A DNA stretch of 64,000 bases from Paralichthys olivaceus (taxonomy: Eukaryota > Chordata > Actinopteri > Pleuronectiformes > Paralichthyidae): contig NC_091094.1 in assembly GCF_024713975.1 (NCBI RefSeq), positions 28,730,501-28,794,500 of the forward strand, in the 5' to 3' direction. The position numbers were made by a program, and so were the translations under genes. Shown here piece by piece: positions 1 through 21,760 of the stretch. Below the pieces are notes generated by a model. It worked only from the letters and a program-made list of their open reading frames with translations, was not told the DNA's origin and did not search any database. The first letter of the stretch is position 1, and the number at the start of each line of letters is the position of its first letter.

Positions 1-770
1 GTAATTGTGTTGTTTGGTGGAGGATGACTTTATCTGTGCAGCACTTGGTGGTATGCCAGACAATGATTGAGCGCACATACTTAAACCAAGAAGGGCAAGA
101 GCACTTTTGGGGCAGAAGTCTCACATTTGAGATGTCCTGTCGCACACAGAGATGTTAACATCAGTCAAATGGAGGCGACGCTGGCAGCTAAAGGGCAACG
201 TAAAAATGAAGGTACAGGAAGACAGGGTAACGTTTGCTAACATCAAAGGCTGGGCCAGCAGCATTTACATGGTGGCAACAGCACAGACTCCGCCTCCGTC
301 ACCGGTGTCTGCTCTCAGCCCTCCTGATGCTACCATTAGCATGCTAACGCTAACTGTCTCGTCGTCAGCGACTACTCTGGCTTCCTTGCTAGCTACTGTA
401 GCTTTCCACAGCGAGAAGTTGCTCGCCCGACCATCCACACTAGCCACTGCTCTGGAGCCGCCGCTGCCGGCTGCTTTCACCACAATGAAGCGTGTCCCTG
501 AAGCACTGGCAGCATGTATCATGGCCACGGCAGTAAAGCGCACACCGTAATGGCTTTAACTTAATAACCATCACTTATTTTCCTAGAAGAGAGCATTTGT
601 AGTGGGACCTGGAGGAGAGCAACATGTTACCCACCCAGCGCTAGGACCCGGCAGGGTCTTTGTTTGGGTAACATGGTTAGCGCTGTCCTCCGTTTCCACG
701 AATATAAACCAGTGTTGTTTGGTAAAAAGCCTTTGCAGCTGCCAGTGTTTACGTCGAGGTGTTTCCTTAC
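1..770. other. CpG-rich flank without a defended gene
   Basis: About 270-560 is GC-rich and open on both strands (alanine, serine and threonine-rich translations). Neither frame resembles a known family, and both look like compositional open frames. The stretch may be the intron or downstream exon of the minus-strand candidate at 771-897. Nothing else is visible. Confidence 0.3.
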
Positions 771-897
771 CATCTGCCGCTGTCACACCGGCCCACTCGG
801 CCCAGGTACTCCAGCTTTGACCCACGAAATCATCGAGGCTAGGCACCCGCCGATCCAGAGCAGCCATTACTTTTACTGCGCGTTCACGCGACGCCAT
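771..897 (-). CDS. Putative first coding exon of an unrecognised gene
   Basis: On the minus strand an open frame begins with three consecutive ATGs (903, 900, 897). The third has A at -3 and G at +4, the best start context, so I chose 897. It reads MASRERAVKVMAALDRR, then VPSLDDFVGQSW, then STWAEWAGVTAAD, and meets a strong splice donor (GATG, then gtaagg) whose GT is at 770-769, leaving phase 1. The amino-acid composition is protein-like, the surrounding DNA is CpG-rich, and the frame is open with no frameshift. I do not recognise the family. No second exon is evident in the 770 bp left before the window edge; one acceptor-like site near 586 leads quickly to a stop. The gene would continue off the left end. 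It could also be a chance ORF in a CpG island. Confidence 0.4.
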
Positions 898-903
898 CAT
901 CAC

Positions 904-1130
904 TGCGCGGCAAGCAACTTACGTCATATGTCGCGCTCTCGACAGGATAGGAACTTCCTGCGAGCGCGTTCTTGGGACACCCACACACACAAGGGACTGG
1001 AAGACAGAGTGATGTCACTGCTGTTCTTCTCCACCAGACTTTAAGCAGCGTGTGGCTGAGCCAAAGCACAAAGACGCGAAGAAGAAGACGCGACAGGAGG
1101 TTAGGAAAGAGACGACAGTAATATTTAGGT
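904..1130. promoter_or_regulatory. CpG-rich putative promoter, possibly bidirectional
   Basis: The DNA immediately upstream (minus-strand sense) of the putative exon at 771-897 is rich in CpG. It contains a CRE/ATF-like TTACGTCAT at about 919-927. It also contains an ETS-like core, which reads CAGGAAGT on the minus strand, at about 953-960. On the plus strand, sequence ending at 1128 (ATATTTAG) is followed by gtaaag, a plausible donor for an untranslated exon transcribed the other way. These are motif readings only; no transcript evidence is available. Confidence 0.35.
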
Positions 1131-1465
1131 AAAGTAACACAGATATCTGGAGAGGTGTAAGCACATGTCAGTGCATAGCCTATGAAGCACCTGTCGACCC
1201 CTGTCAATGCAGAGACCTCTACATAAAGTAAAGAAATGAATCGGATAACCTCAGTAACACGATAAAAGACAGATAGAGTCATGTGCACAGGTGAAACACA
1301 GAGAGTAACACAGGATACATTAAAGTTAGTGTTTAATCTCAACTGTTTTTTAAAAATCTTTTATAAGCAACCACTGTAAATAATAAGATGCACTTGGGCC
1401 TCTGTTGACCCTGGACCACTGTACTGTAAGTATAGCTGCATCCTCCTCAGAGGCCCTGGCTTTAA

Positions 1466-1818
1466 AGGTACAGTGTGTAGAATTTTGTGATATCTAGTGT
1501 TGAAGTTTCATGTTGCAGCTGAACACCCCTCACCTCACCCTCTCCTTCCAAACATGAAAAATAACCTGTGGTAGATTCAGTTTTCATAAAAACTCAAAAG
1601 GTGTTTAGTTTGTCCAGTCTGGACTAATGTAAAAAACATGGCGGCCTCCGTAGAGAGGGTCCCCCTCGATGTAAATATAAAGTATTTAAATATAAAGAGT
1701 CTTTTCTGGGGTAAAGAAAACTACAATTTAGATGAAGAAAACTAGTGAAAACATCATGAGGATGTTTCTAAATTTCTACCAATAGTTCCCTTTCACCTAA
1801 ATCTTACACACTGGACCT
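1466..1818 (-). mobile_element. TTAA-flanked MITE, copy A
   Basis: This is a 353-bp noncoding element in reverse orientation relative to the copy at 5595-5949. TTAA flanks it on both sides (1462-1465 and 1819-1822). Its ends are inverted: AGGTACAGTGTGTAGAA on the left, against a reverse-complemented right end reading AGGTCCAGTGTGTAAGA. It keeps the internal GTCCAGTCTGGAC inverted repeat and an exact AACATGGCGGC (YY1-type) motif at about 1637-1647. TTAA duplications suggest the piggyBac superfamily, but no transposase source is present here. Confidence 0.8.
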
Positions 1819-3159
1819 TTAAGTCCATATGTCACAACAGTGCAGGTAAACCATTCATGTCCAAAAATAATATATATAGCTGTCTGACAGTGGAGTGATG
1901 TGGTTCAGTATTTGTTCATCTGTACAGACAAACACACTATTGTTCAGTGGCGCATAATGGCGTTAAGCACATGGAGAGTGTTTCCGAAGTGGTGATCAGA
2001 AATCACAGGTCCACACGTGTGAACACACCTAGCCTTTTCCTAATCCCTGTAAGTGGTTTAGCCTCTCACAGCTAGTCTGAGCTATGATGAAATACAAACA
2101 CAATTCACCATTAGGGCGTGATGTGACATGGACGCTGTGTGTGGTGAGAGTCTAGTAATGTTACCTCATAGATCATATTATCATACATCAAACTGAGGAA
2201 AAAGAAGCACAGGGTGCTTCGGTCAGTGGGAATCTTCACTGTGAAAAATTAGATAACAGTTTCTTAAAAATGCTGAACGATAATAAAGTTTAACTTTTAA
2301 CTTGAAACTGTTGATGTTACCATGTAATTAATATTGGAGGCATGTCCAAATCACATGAGGGACATTTAAAAGTAAAAGTAGAGGATTTCATTGATGACTT
2401 GAACATGAAAGTAAACATCTGTTGTGAGGAGGGTAGTCCAAAGCTTCTAGACAATTGAAATAGCTTTAAAATCCATTCGGAAAGGTTCAGGTAGTTAGTG
2501 CAGGGTCTTCAGTGTAATTGTATTCGCTTTCTTTCTGGCTATAGCATATTGAACGAGCTATAGTTTTCCTTTTAGGTAATCCAATTCAGCAAGCAAGAAA
2601 ATCCCAAATTAGCTTCTTTTTTTTTTAAATGTGAGTCAATAATCCAGTTTTAAAATTTTCATATTTTCTCTCAAATAATTTAAACCGATAATAGAAACAG
2701 AGGTATACAGTTGTGTGTTATCAGGGTACAAATGGGAGTTGATATGGTGATGATTAAAAATATGTGTCAGGGCCTTGGTTGTAACAGGGTCTAAAACAAT
2801 GATAAGACAAGAATTATTATCGTGATTGTTATTAATATTAATAACTGGTACTGCTATCATTAGTAACATCATTACATCTATAAATATGATGGTTACAGAT
2901 CTCTTAGATCTCTCTCTCTTTCTCTCTCTTTCCCCCTCCTCTCTTCCTCTGTGTAGTGGGCCGGTCTTGCATATTTAAAATGTATTTGAAGCCAGGGTGG
3001 CATCAACATTAGTGTTGAGTCATGCTTAATTTCACTTAGCTCTTCATCAGTACACTCTCCTACACCATTTCAAAATGAAACATTGACTTTGACCAAATTG
3101 GACATGGGTCATGAACCGGGGAAAATATTAATTTCAAAACTGGTTAAACTGGTGTGAGA

Positions 3160-3410
3160 TTAAAGTCAGAATTCTGACTTTTTTCTCAGAATTCTGCCAT
3201 TTCATTCATGGAAGAGCAGAAGGTGAGTGAAGAAGATATGTGTTGGTGCTTGGTGTTTGTAAAAACGAGCAAATGGCTGCAGATATGATGTATAGTAACT
3301 CTTCCCTCCACTCTAGTGCGCCCCAGAAGTTGGTTCGCTACAGGCACCCATACTTCTGAGAAAAAACTCAGAATTCTGAGTTTAAAGTCAGAACTCACTT
3401 TTTTTTCTCC
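3160..3410. repeat. Self-complementary TCAGAATTCTGA-type repeat pair
   Basis: Two blocks, about 3160-3205 and 3355-3410, each carry TTAAAGTCAGAATTCTGA-like sequence with AATTC-centred short palindromes and A/T runs. They flank about 150 bp of unrelated DNA. This looks like a low-complexity dispersed repeat. No coding content is evident. Confidence 0.5.
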
Positions 3411-4339
3411 ACAGTGTAAAAGAGGAGCCCTAATCCTCTTGCGTATTAACCTTTTACAATACTGTGTGCTAGATAAAGCCAGACAGGAATAAAGTTTAGG
3501 CTTTCCTTGCATGCAGTTTACAATAAAACAGTCGTCATTGTGTTTTGACAATCTTCTCTACATCGTCACTCTTGTGATTCATTGGAGGGGCTAGTAGCCC
3601 TCAGCAGGAATCACTACACAAGCGCCAGAGCGCCCTCCAGTGATCACAGCTTGAGCTGTCAAATGTATGTGGATGAAACAAATATAAAGCATTAAAATGT
3701 TTAGAACAGAAAAGAGAAAATGTTAGTTTTTAAATTAAATTGCAGCTCTTACATTTTTTGGAATTATATTACCTACGTCAGATTTGTCCTTCTTGATTGT
3801 TTATACAAAAACTGAACAGAAATTCACAGAATAAGAAGGGATAGAGATTAGATTATCTAAAGCAACACTGTCTTGAATTAGGGAGACTGGTGTCGCTTTC
3901 ATTTCCACTCCTCACCCCGAATCATCGTTCTTGAAATAATTTTAGATAGTGGGTATGATTTTCTGCAAGAAGTGCATAAATGACCATCGCATTCTAAATT
4001 GCCAGGTCCACCAAGTTCAACAGTGATGCTGAACTAACTGACTATCAGTTAAAAATGAATTTTATCTCCAAATGTTGGCAAGGACAATTTTACAGTAGAT
4101 ATACAATACAGGCTTTGTTGATGTTCATGGAAGAGGAGCACTCTTTTGTTGAGTCCACTAAAGTAACAAATAGTAACCTTGTATTCCTGCAATCTAAACC
4201 TGCCTTGCCTTACTATTATTATTACCTTGCCTTACTATTATTATTACTTTGCCTTACCATTATTATCATGAACAACAATACTTATTAGTAACTAATTATG
4301 ATATGAATTGTTGCTGCTATCAATAATAATCAATAACTC

Positions 4340-4545
4340 TTAGCACTGGTGCTCGAGGTTTCTCTCTGTTAATGAGGGAGTTTTTCTCTCCACAGTCACC
4401 AAACCTCTGCTCATTGTAGGAACTGTTTGGTTTCTCTATATTAGTAAGATTTTAAGGTCTTGACCTTCTGTGTAAAGTGCTTTGAGATAATGTGTATTAT
4501 GATTTGGCGCTATACACATAAAATAAAACAGAATTGAACTGAATA
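4340..4545 (+). mobile_element. L2-like LINE 3' tail fragment
   Basis: It contains the shared tail consensus seen several times in this window: a TTTCTCTCTGTTAATGAGGG stretch, then TTTTTCTCTCCACAGTCACC, then CTCATTGTAGGAACTGTTTG, then a stretch around TTTGAGATAATGTGTATTAT, and a terminal AATTGAACTGAAT. There is no open frame. It is a 5'-truncated retrotransposon tail in plus orientation. Confidence 0.65.
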
Positions 4546-4889
4546 GTGGTGGTTGTGGCGTTCATTTGGGTTCAATCTCTTGACTCTTGACTTCCTGGTG
4601 CCTATAAATTGGCTCACAGCGCCACCTGCTGTTGTGGCCTGGAGGGAGAATTACTCAGGAAATTTGTGAGAAAATCCTCAGGATGACACAACAGTGGAAA
4701 AATCGCGACCAAAAAGTCACAGGATATTTTTTATTGTCGGACTTTTGGAATATCTCCTTTTGTACATGAAATGCGGAAGGCTCTTTGTTTCTGCAATCCT
4801 CAGAGTGTTTGTGAATGGTGGGGAATTTGTAAAACATTGTTTGTTTGATAAGGTTTGTCTTGAATTTAGCTCCATACAGTAAGAGAAGA

Positions 4890-5190
4890 ATGAGAAGTGG
4901 AGCCCTCAGCTACCAGACTCCTTTAGGTTCTGGAGCTAGACAACATCTCTTCATTTAACCTTAAGTTAAAACATTCTTCTTTGATAAAGCAGATAGTTAT
5001 GACTCTGAACCATGCCTTAGTTATGATATAGTTACACTGTATGTCATTGAGCACTTCTCCCTCTCACATATGTTGTCTAAGTAATTGGTCGGTGTGGGAA
5101 CGTTTGGGTTTCTCTATAATATTATAAGTTCTCGACCTTACTGCCTTGGGATTTGACACTAAACAATTTTTTTAAATAATTGAATAATGG
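4890..5190 (+). mobile_element. L2-like LINE 3' fragment, degenerate
   Basis: AGCCCTCAGCTACCAGACTC and TTCTTTGATAAAGC match the longer copy at 43735-44260. They are followed by a worn tail containing GGGAACGTTTGGGTTTCTCT and TCTCGACCTTACTGCCTTGG. Plus orientation, heavily mutated, no intact coding frame. Confidence 0.5.
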
Positions 5191-5594
5191 ACACGTAATT
5201 TTCCAATTCACATATCAACAGTTACAAAGTCTAATAGGTCTTAATTAAATCCTTTTGGATATGTTAGCCTAACATGTGTTACTTCTGACATATCAGGCTG
5301 TCATTCTGACAACACCAACTGTCTATTAATAATTAATAATATTAATCGATAACAATTTAGACATGTAAAAATTGTATTTTGGAGATGTACTCTTCTACAT
5401 TCAGTTATTATTAAATATATGCAATTCTGACTGGTGGAATTGTAATGTTTGAGATCTAAAGATTCTATCATGTAGATGTGACCAGACTTTCCAGTGGAAA
5501 GTTACTAGAAATTAAATTACTTGTTAGAATTGCAATAATTTAATTTTGAGTATAGGTTTAGATATCTAGATTTACACTTAAATCTGTGATTTAA

Positions 5595-5949
5595 AGGTCC
5601 AGTGTGTAAGATTTAGGTGAAAGGGATCTATTGGCAGATATTTAATGTAGAATAATCCTCATGATGTTTTCACTAATTAATTTCATCTAAATTGTAGTTT
5701 TCTTTACCCCAGAAAAGGCCCTTTATATTTAAATACTTTATATTTACATCGAGGGGATCCTCTCTATGGAGGCCGCCATGTTTTTTTTACATTAGTCCAG
5801 ACTGGACAAACTAAACACCTTTTGAGTTTTTATGACAACTGAAGGTTTCCACAGTTTCTTTTTCATGTTTGGAAGGAGAGGGTGAGGTGAGGGGTGTTCA
5901 GCTGCAACATGCAACTTCAAGACAAGACAAACTTCTACACACTGTACCT
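5595..5949 (+). mobile_element. TTAA-flanked MITE, copy B
   Basis: A 355-bp element with TTAA on both sides (5591-5594 and 5950-5953). The left end reads AGGTCCAGTGTGTAAGATTT and the right end reads CTACACACTGTACCT. It keeps the 13-nt GTCCAGACTGGAC inverted repeat and an exact GCCGCCATGTT (YY1-type) motif at about 5771-5781. I used it as the reference orientation for the family. It is noncoding. Confidence 0.85.
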
Positions 5950-6402
5950 TTAAGAGCAATTGGAGATATCTATATTGAGAATTGCAACACATTAAAATTA
6001 ATTGTTAGAGAAGAAAAAAGACATTTACTAGTGAGCGGTTAGGTGAATTATGTACTTAAGATATCAGTGATTGAGTTTGAAATTAAATTAGAGGTGAAAA
6101 TGCTTATTGTACATATCTAATAAAGATGAATTGTTGATGTCTAGTATTGCTATTACTAGTAAGTAATTAAATCATGTGGGTGATCAAAAGACTCACTCAT
6201 TCATTTGTAATGTAATTAAGAAAGGAGACTGTATCCAGCAGTTGCATTGCTCATGTTTTACATATCATTACAGACCAACCATTTTTTCTTTTAGCACAAA
6301 CAAGGCATAAAATAAATTAAGTCCAATGTCAATAAACATAACACGAGCATCAATAGATCACCGTGCTCTACTCAAAGTAAAAAATATATTTTAAAATGTG
6401 TG

Positions 6403-6441
6403 TATATATATATATATATACAGTATAGATATATATCTATA

Positions 6442-6462
<21 letters not shown>
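6403..6462. repeat. 60-bp perfect palindrome in a TA microsatellite
   Basis: A 24-nt perfect palindrome (6421-6444, beginning CAGTATAGAT and ending ATCTATACTG) is flanked by nine TA units on each side. The whole 60 bp is therefore self-complementary around 6432/6433, and further TA repeats run on to about 6472. Such DNA can extrude a cruciform and is length-unstable. Confidence 0.9.
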
Positions 6463-6479
<17 letters not shown>

Positions 6480-7599
6480 GGTTCATGTCCAATGTAAATA
6501 TGAAGTGGAATTATATTACTTTACTTATAGTGACTCAAACAGTCCCTCATACATTCCAAAGGCTATGAAATAGCTGCACAGATAGTTTCCATATGAGTCA
6601 TTGTTAAATCTATTAAGGCACATATACTTCATAAGGGTAATTTAGGCCCTGAGTCAACAGTGACTCAATATTGTATTGTACAGTTAGGGTCAGGCATGAA
6701 AAAAAAAAAAAATAAGATTTAGTTTTTCTTACCTAACCCTCACATTCTTCATTACAAAAGCTATAGGACTCCAATAGAAAACCAGTACTATGTACTGCAC
6801 TGCTGCAAGTTACATGTATAGAAAAACTATGAGCAGGAGTAATAAAGAACTATAGCAGGATTACATCAATCTGGCAACCTCATCGTGCCCCTTTTGACAC
6901 TTGAACTATTTTTCATCAGAAGACACACAATAGTACAATGTGACATCACCAAAAATGAAAGAAAAAAGTTGCGCACTGATAATTTTTCATTGGGGAATAC
7001 AAACAGAAACCCAACATTGGTTTTAAAACATACAACAGACCAGATAATGTAGATATAATACATATAACCAGTATATAATAATGTAAATAAAGTCTCCATT
7101 TGCAAACGAGGGGGAGCCTTACTGTTACAGATTAGTTGAAATATTACATTTTGAACAAACTGGAACAAAACAAGGTTTAACCTGACATCAGTACACTAGC
7201 TGTGGGAGTAAACATGTAGAGAGCCTGCCTTGGTCTGGACACAGTAGTGTGGCAAATGCTGTCAAATCACTGAAAATAACTATTTCAAAAATCAAGAGCT
7301 GTGCTTCCCCTCCTGAGGTACAGCAGATTGTAGTAAGATGTTTTTGCTTAGTGTTTTCTGTTCAAGCACAGGAAAATCCCAGTGCACTGAAAGTTTAACA
7401 GCTATGTGGTTATCTAACATATTGCAGTGTTTCTCAGTGGACTCAGAGGTGGGGGAATGTTATGGCTGTTCAATTGAAGGTTACATGTCTTTTATGCCAC
7501 AAAAACCTGTCAACCAGCACACTTCTTAGTCTGGTTGTCTAACAGGCCTGTGGTATCAGCTGTTTCTACAACTGGAGGAATAAGAGCATACAAGATATT

Positions 7600-8276
7600 T
7601 TGACATTGAGGCTGAGTCGTTTATTGAAATTGAAATAAAGTAGTTAGAATCTGTACTGTAGTGTTTGCTCTTACAGATTAACAAATGAAAGAAGAGAAGG
7701 GCCTGCAATAATCCTGCTCACGAGAGAAACCTCAAATTACATCTGATCCCATGTAATTCCTTTATTCTGGATGTTGCTTTTTATTGCAACAACTGATTTT
7801 ATTGGATGTGAGAATTGTTTGATTTCAACTTTTATGAGTCCTTTGCCTTTTCCAGAAGAGGACCAGCAGAGGTTATATGTTCTCACATCACAATTTCATC
7901 ACTCGGTAGCTCCCTGAAGAGCAGATACCAATGGTGAAGCAAAAATACTATAGAGGTCTGCACTGCTGAATACCACCTATATACATACAGTTTAGGTTAC
8001 ATTCACAGAAAGTCTTGTTGTAGATAGTGTTAAGTACTTTAGTTTGTGTTCACACTTAGTGTTTTCAAGGCACATGGGCACTGGGATTTAGGATTTTTCA
8101 GCCTCTGGGTGAGGTCAACTTCAGCTAGTTATAATTGAAAAAATCTTTTTGACGAGTATTGTTTTTTTTTTTATCACAACTGCCTTTTTTGTTTCAATTT
8201 TTGTAAGTTAACATTAGAGACCAGTGTTGGGCACAAAGCTTTTTTGCTGTGGGTGAGGGCCAATGCCTGAGGACCC
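7600..8276 (-). other. sypl1: 3' UTR of the synaptophysin-like gene
   Basis: From the TGA at 8279-8277 on the minus strand, noncoding sequence runs to an AATAAA polyadenylation signal on the minus strand (plus-strand TTTATT at 7620-7625). That gives a 3' UTR of about 0.65-0.68 kb. The end point is inferred from the hexamer alone. Confidence 0.55.
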
Positions 8277-19620
<11,344 letters not shown>

Positions 19621-19850
19621 AACAACTACAGTGTCGTTTGGTTTCAACCCTGAAGTTCAGTTCGGTTGTTAATCCAACTTGTTCGAATGGTGAACTCCGA
19701 TCCAGCGGCTACTGACTGACTGTCAGCGAGGGGCAGAGCCGCAGGAGAGGCGAGTGACTGATAAGCTCAGCCTACTGTCATCAGAGCCTGTTCAACAATG
19801 AACAAGTGACCAGCTGTCACCAACAACGAAATAAGAACAGCAAGACTTCC
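19621..19850 (-). promoter_or_regulatory. sypl1: Putative sypl1 5' UTR and promoter
   Basis: The DNA upstream of the minus-strand ATG (19620-19618) has local CpGs (CCGATCCAGCGGC, GCGAGGGGCAGAGCCGCAGG) and no open frame. The transcription start is probably within it. Together with the zc3h11a promoter it forms a head-to-head intergenic region of about 1.7-1.9 kb. Confidence 0.45.
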
Positions 19851-20592
19851 GGTTACCTTTCTAAATAATAAAGTCAGTAACATTTATGATTATTGTCAAC
19901 GCGGTTCCACCAGAGGATATTAGCCCTATTATTGATTTTTGATTATTCAATCTGTAAATTGTAGGGATTTTATCGTCATGGGATGAACCCTTTGAGACGT
20001 ATCATCTCGTTTTCGATGTGGTCCCAAACATTCATAAACAAAAAAGTACAGGGGACAATAATACAAAACACTAAAGTTACAAAAAGCAACAGCAACACAC
20101 AAGAAAACAAAGTATGGAGAGAAAGATCAGATGAAAAGGTTACAACCTTAGACTACACATAATCTAAAGAGAGGAAAAGGATCATTCTATAAACAAATAA
20201 GACCTGAAGGAAATACAAGAAGCCACTGAACAGTGACATCAATACTGAAAACATGTGCAATCTGTTTTAAGATGAGAAAACATTTCATTTTTATATAAAC
20301 TAAATGACGACAGAGAACGGAGGTTTAAAGGTAACTTATTCCAACCAGAATGAGGCTGAAACATGAATGCTTTTTTATTCTGATAAAAAAATAAAAATTA
20401 AAAAAATAAAGAGGCTTGAGGAACTAGTTGTCGAATGAACAAAAAATGTTTTAGACAATAAAAGTTAAAGTTTATGCATTGGAAAATAAATTGTAAGCTA
20501 TGAAATTGATGTATTATGGCAAGAAGGAGGGAGGCACCTGAGTGTGTCTAACATTTAGCAATGGTGCGTAAAGAAAGAACAGTATGCATTAA

Positions 20593-20952
20593 AGGTCCAA
20601 GTGTGTAAGATTTAGGTGAAAGGGAACTTTAGGCAGAAATTGAATGTAAAATAATCCTCATGATGTTTTCACTAGTTCGTTTCATCTCAATTGTATGAAT
20701 TGTAGTTTTCTTTACCCCAGAAAAGGCCCTTTATATTTAAATACTTTATATTTACATCGAGGGGGTCCTCTCTATGGAGGCTGCCATGTTTTTTTACATT
20801 AGTCCAGACTGGACAAATTAAACACCTTTTGAGGTTTTTAATCACAACTGAAGCTACCACAGGTTCTTTTTCATGTTTGGAAGGAGAGGGTGAGGTGAGG
20901 GGTGTTCAGCTGCAACATGCAATTTCAACACTAGATCTCACAAACTGTACCT
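20593..20952 (+). mobile_element. TTAA-flanked MITE, copy C
   Basis: A 360-bp copy with TTAA on both sides (20589-20592 and 20953-20956), between sypl1 and zc3h11a. The YY1-type motif is altered here (GGCTGCCATGTT). The GTCCAGACTGGAC inverted repeat is intact. Noncoding. Confidence 0.85.
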
Positions 20953-21438
20953 TTAAGGGGATGAAGAGAAGTGTTAGGGACATTTTATTCCACTAAGTAT
21001 GTTGAGGCAATTAGTTACAGCGGCACTTCTGTGTTTTCTGGGATGAATATGTTGAGACAGAATGTATCTTTGGTGAATGAGTTGAGTTTTTGTACAGTAC
21101 AATCTGCATGTATGTAACCTGTAACCCTGCCCACATCACGTGACAGGCCGCATTCAGGCACATGGACCAGATAAGGAGCAGCTCATACTCACATTTTTTT
21201 CTGAAGGCCTTAAGGACACCAGTGTGACTCTAAGTGTTAGTGCTTCTCCTGTACATGTAATTACTTAAAGCTAACTTAAGTATACCACAAACAATCAACA
21301 CAACGATACCAGTAATATTCTTGCACTCTTGGGTTAAGCATCTCCCCTGAGTGAAAGTATGATCTTTTAACAGCTTAAAGTAGCCTATCAAAGGTAAAGG
21401 TGCGCATAATCAAGAAAATGAATCACCTGATATCATAA

Positions 21439-21460
21439 ATATATATATATATATATATAT
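21439..21460. repeat. TA dinucleotide microsatellite
   Basis: About 11 AT units, just upstream of the putative zc3h11a first exon. Confidence 0.85.
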
Positions 21461-21529
21461 GTATGCACACTGAGTGATTTATTATTGTATATGCAGAATT
21501 GTAGAGCCACAGCGTGGAACTAACAATAT

Positions 21530-21760
21530 TTTCACTCGACCTGAACGCAGCACACTGAGTGGGCCGTGTTCGTCCACTTGTATCCTGCAGTCGCCATTTT
21601 GTTTAGTCCGTGTCCGGCTGCTACAGAAAACGAAGAGGGACGGCTTTTCTCCTACATTACACAGCTTTTATTATCTTTTTAAATCGGAAACCGGTAATTA
21701 ACACCACATGTTGACACAATACATTTCTGGTACACGGTAGTGTTTAAATGTCAAACGCGA
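21530..21760 (+). promoter_or_regulatory. zc3h11a: Putative zc3h11a promoter and untranslated exon 1
   Basis: A CpG-enriched stretch contains GTCGCCATTTT at 21590-21600. On the minus strand this reads AAAATGGCGAC, a YY1-type site typical of housekeeping starts. An exon-like block follows, ending in ACCG at 21693 before gtaatt, a usable donor. A matching untranslated exon could begin at 23973, after the acceptor TTTTGGTTGTCAG, and lead to the ATG at 24052. The position fits zc3h11a, but transcript data would be needed to fix the start. Confidence 0.5.

Larger units (their letters stand above)
1131..7600. other. Gene-free interval, AT-rich with repeats
   Basis: No exon-like open frame with splice sites was found. 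The interval holds two TTAA-MITE copies (1466-1818 and 5595-5949), L2-like 3' tails (4340-4545 and 4890-5190), a region rich in TCAGAATTCTGA-type self-complementary repeats (about 3160-3205 and 3355-3410), and a TA-rich palindrome (6403-6462). The rest is unannotatable AT-rich DNA. Confidence 0.6.

Noticed and set aside
265..550. Open frames on both strands (Ala/Val-rich and Pro/Thr-rich)
   Set aside because: They are mirror images of the same GC-rich DNA, and I see no known motif in either. They could be part of the minus-strand candidate gene, but no clean splice acceptor gives the correct phase.
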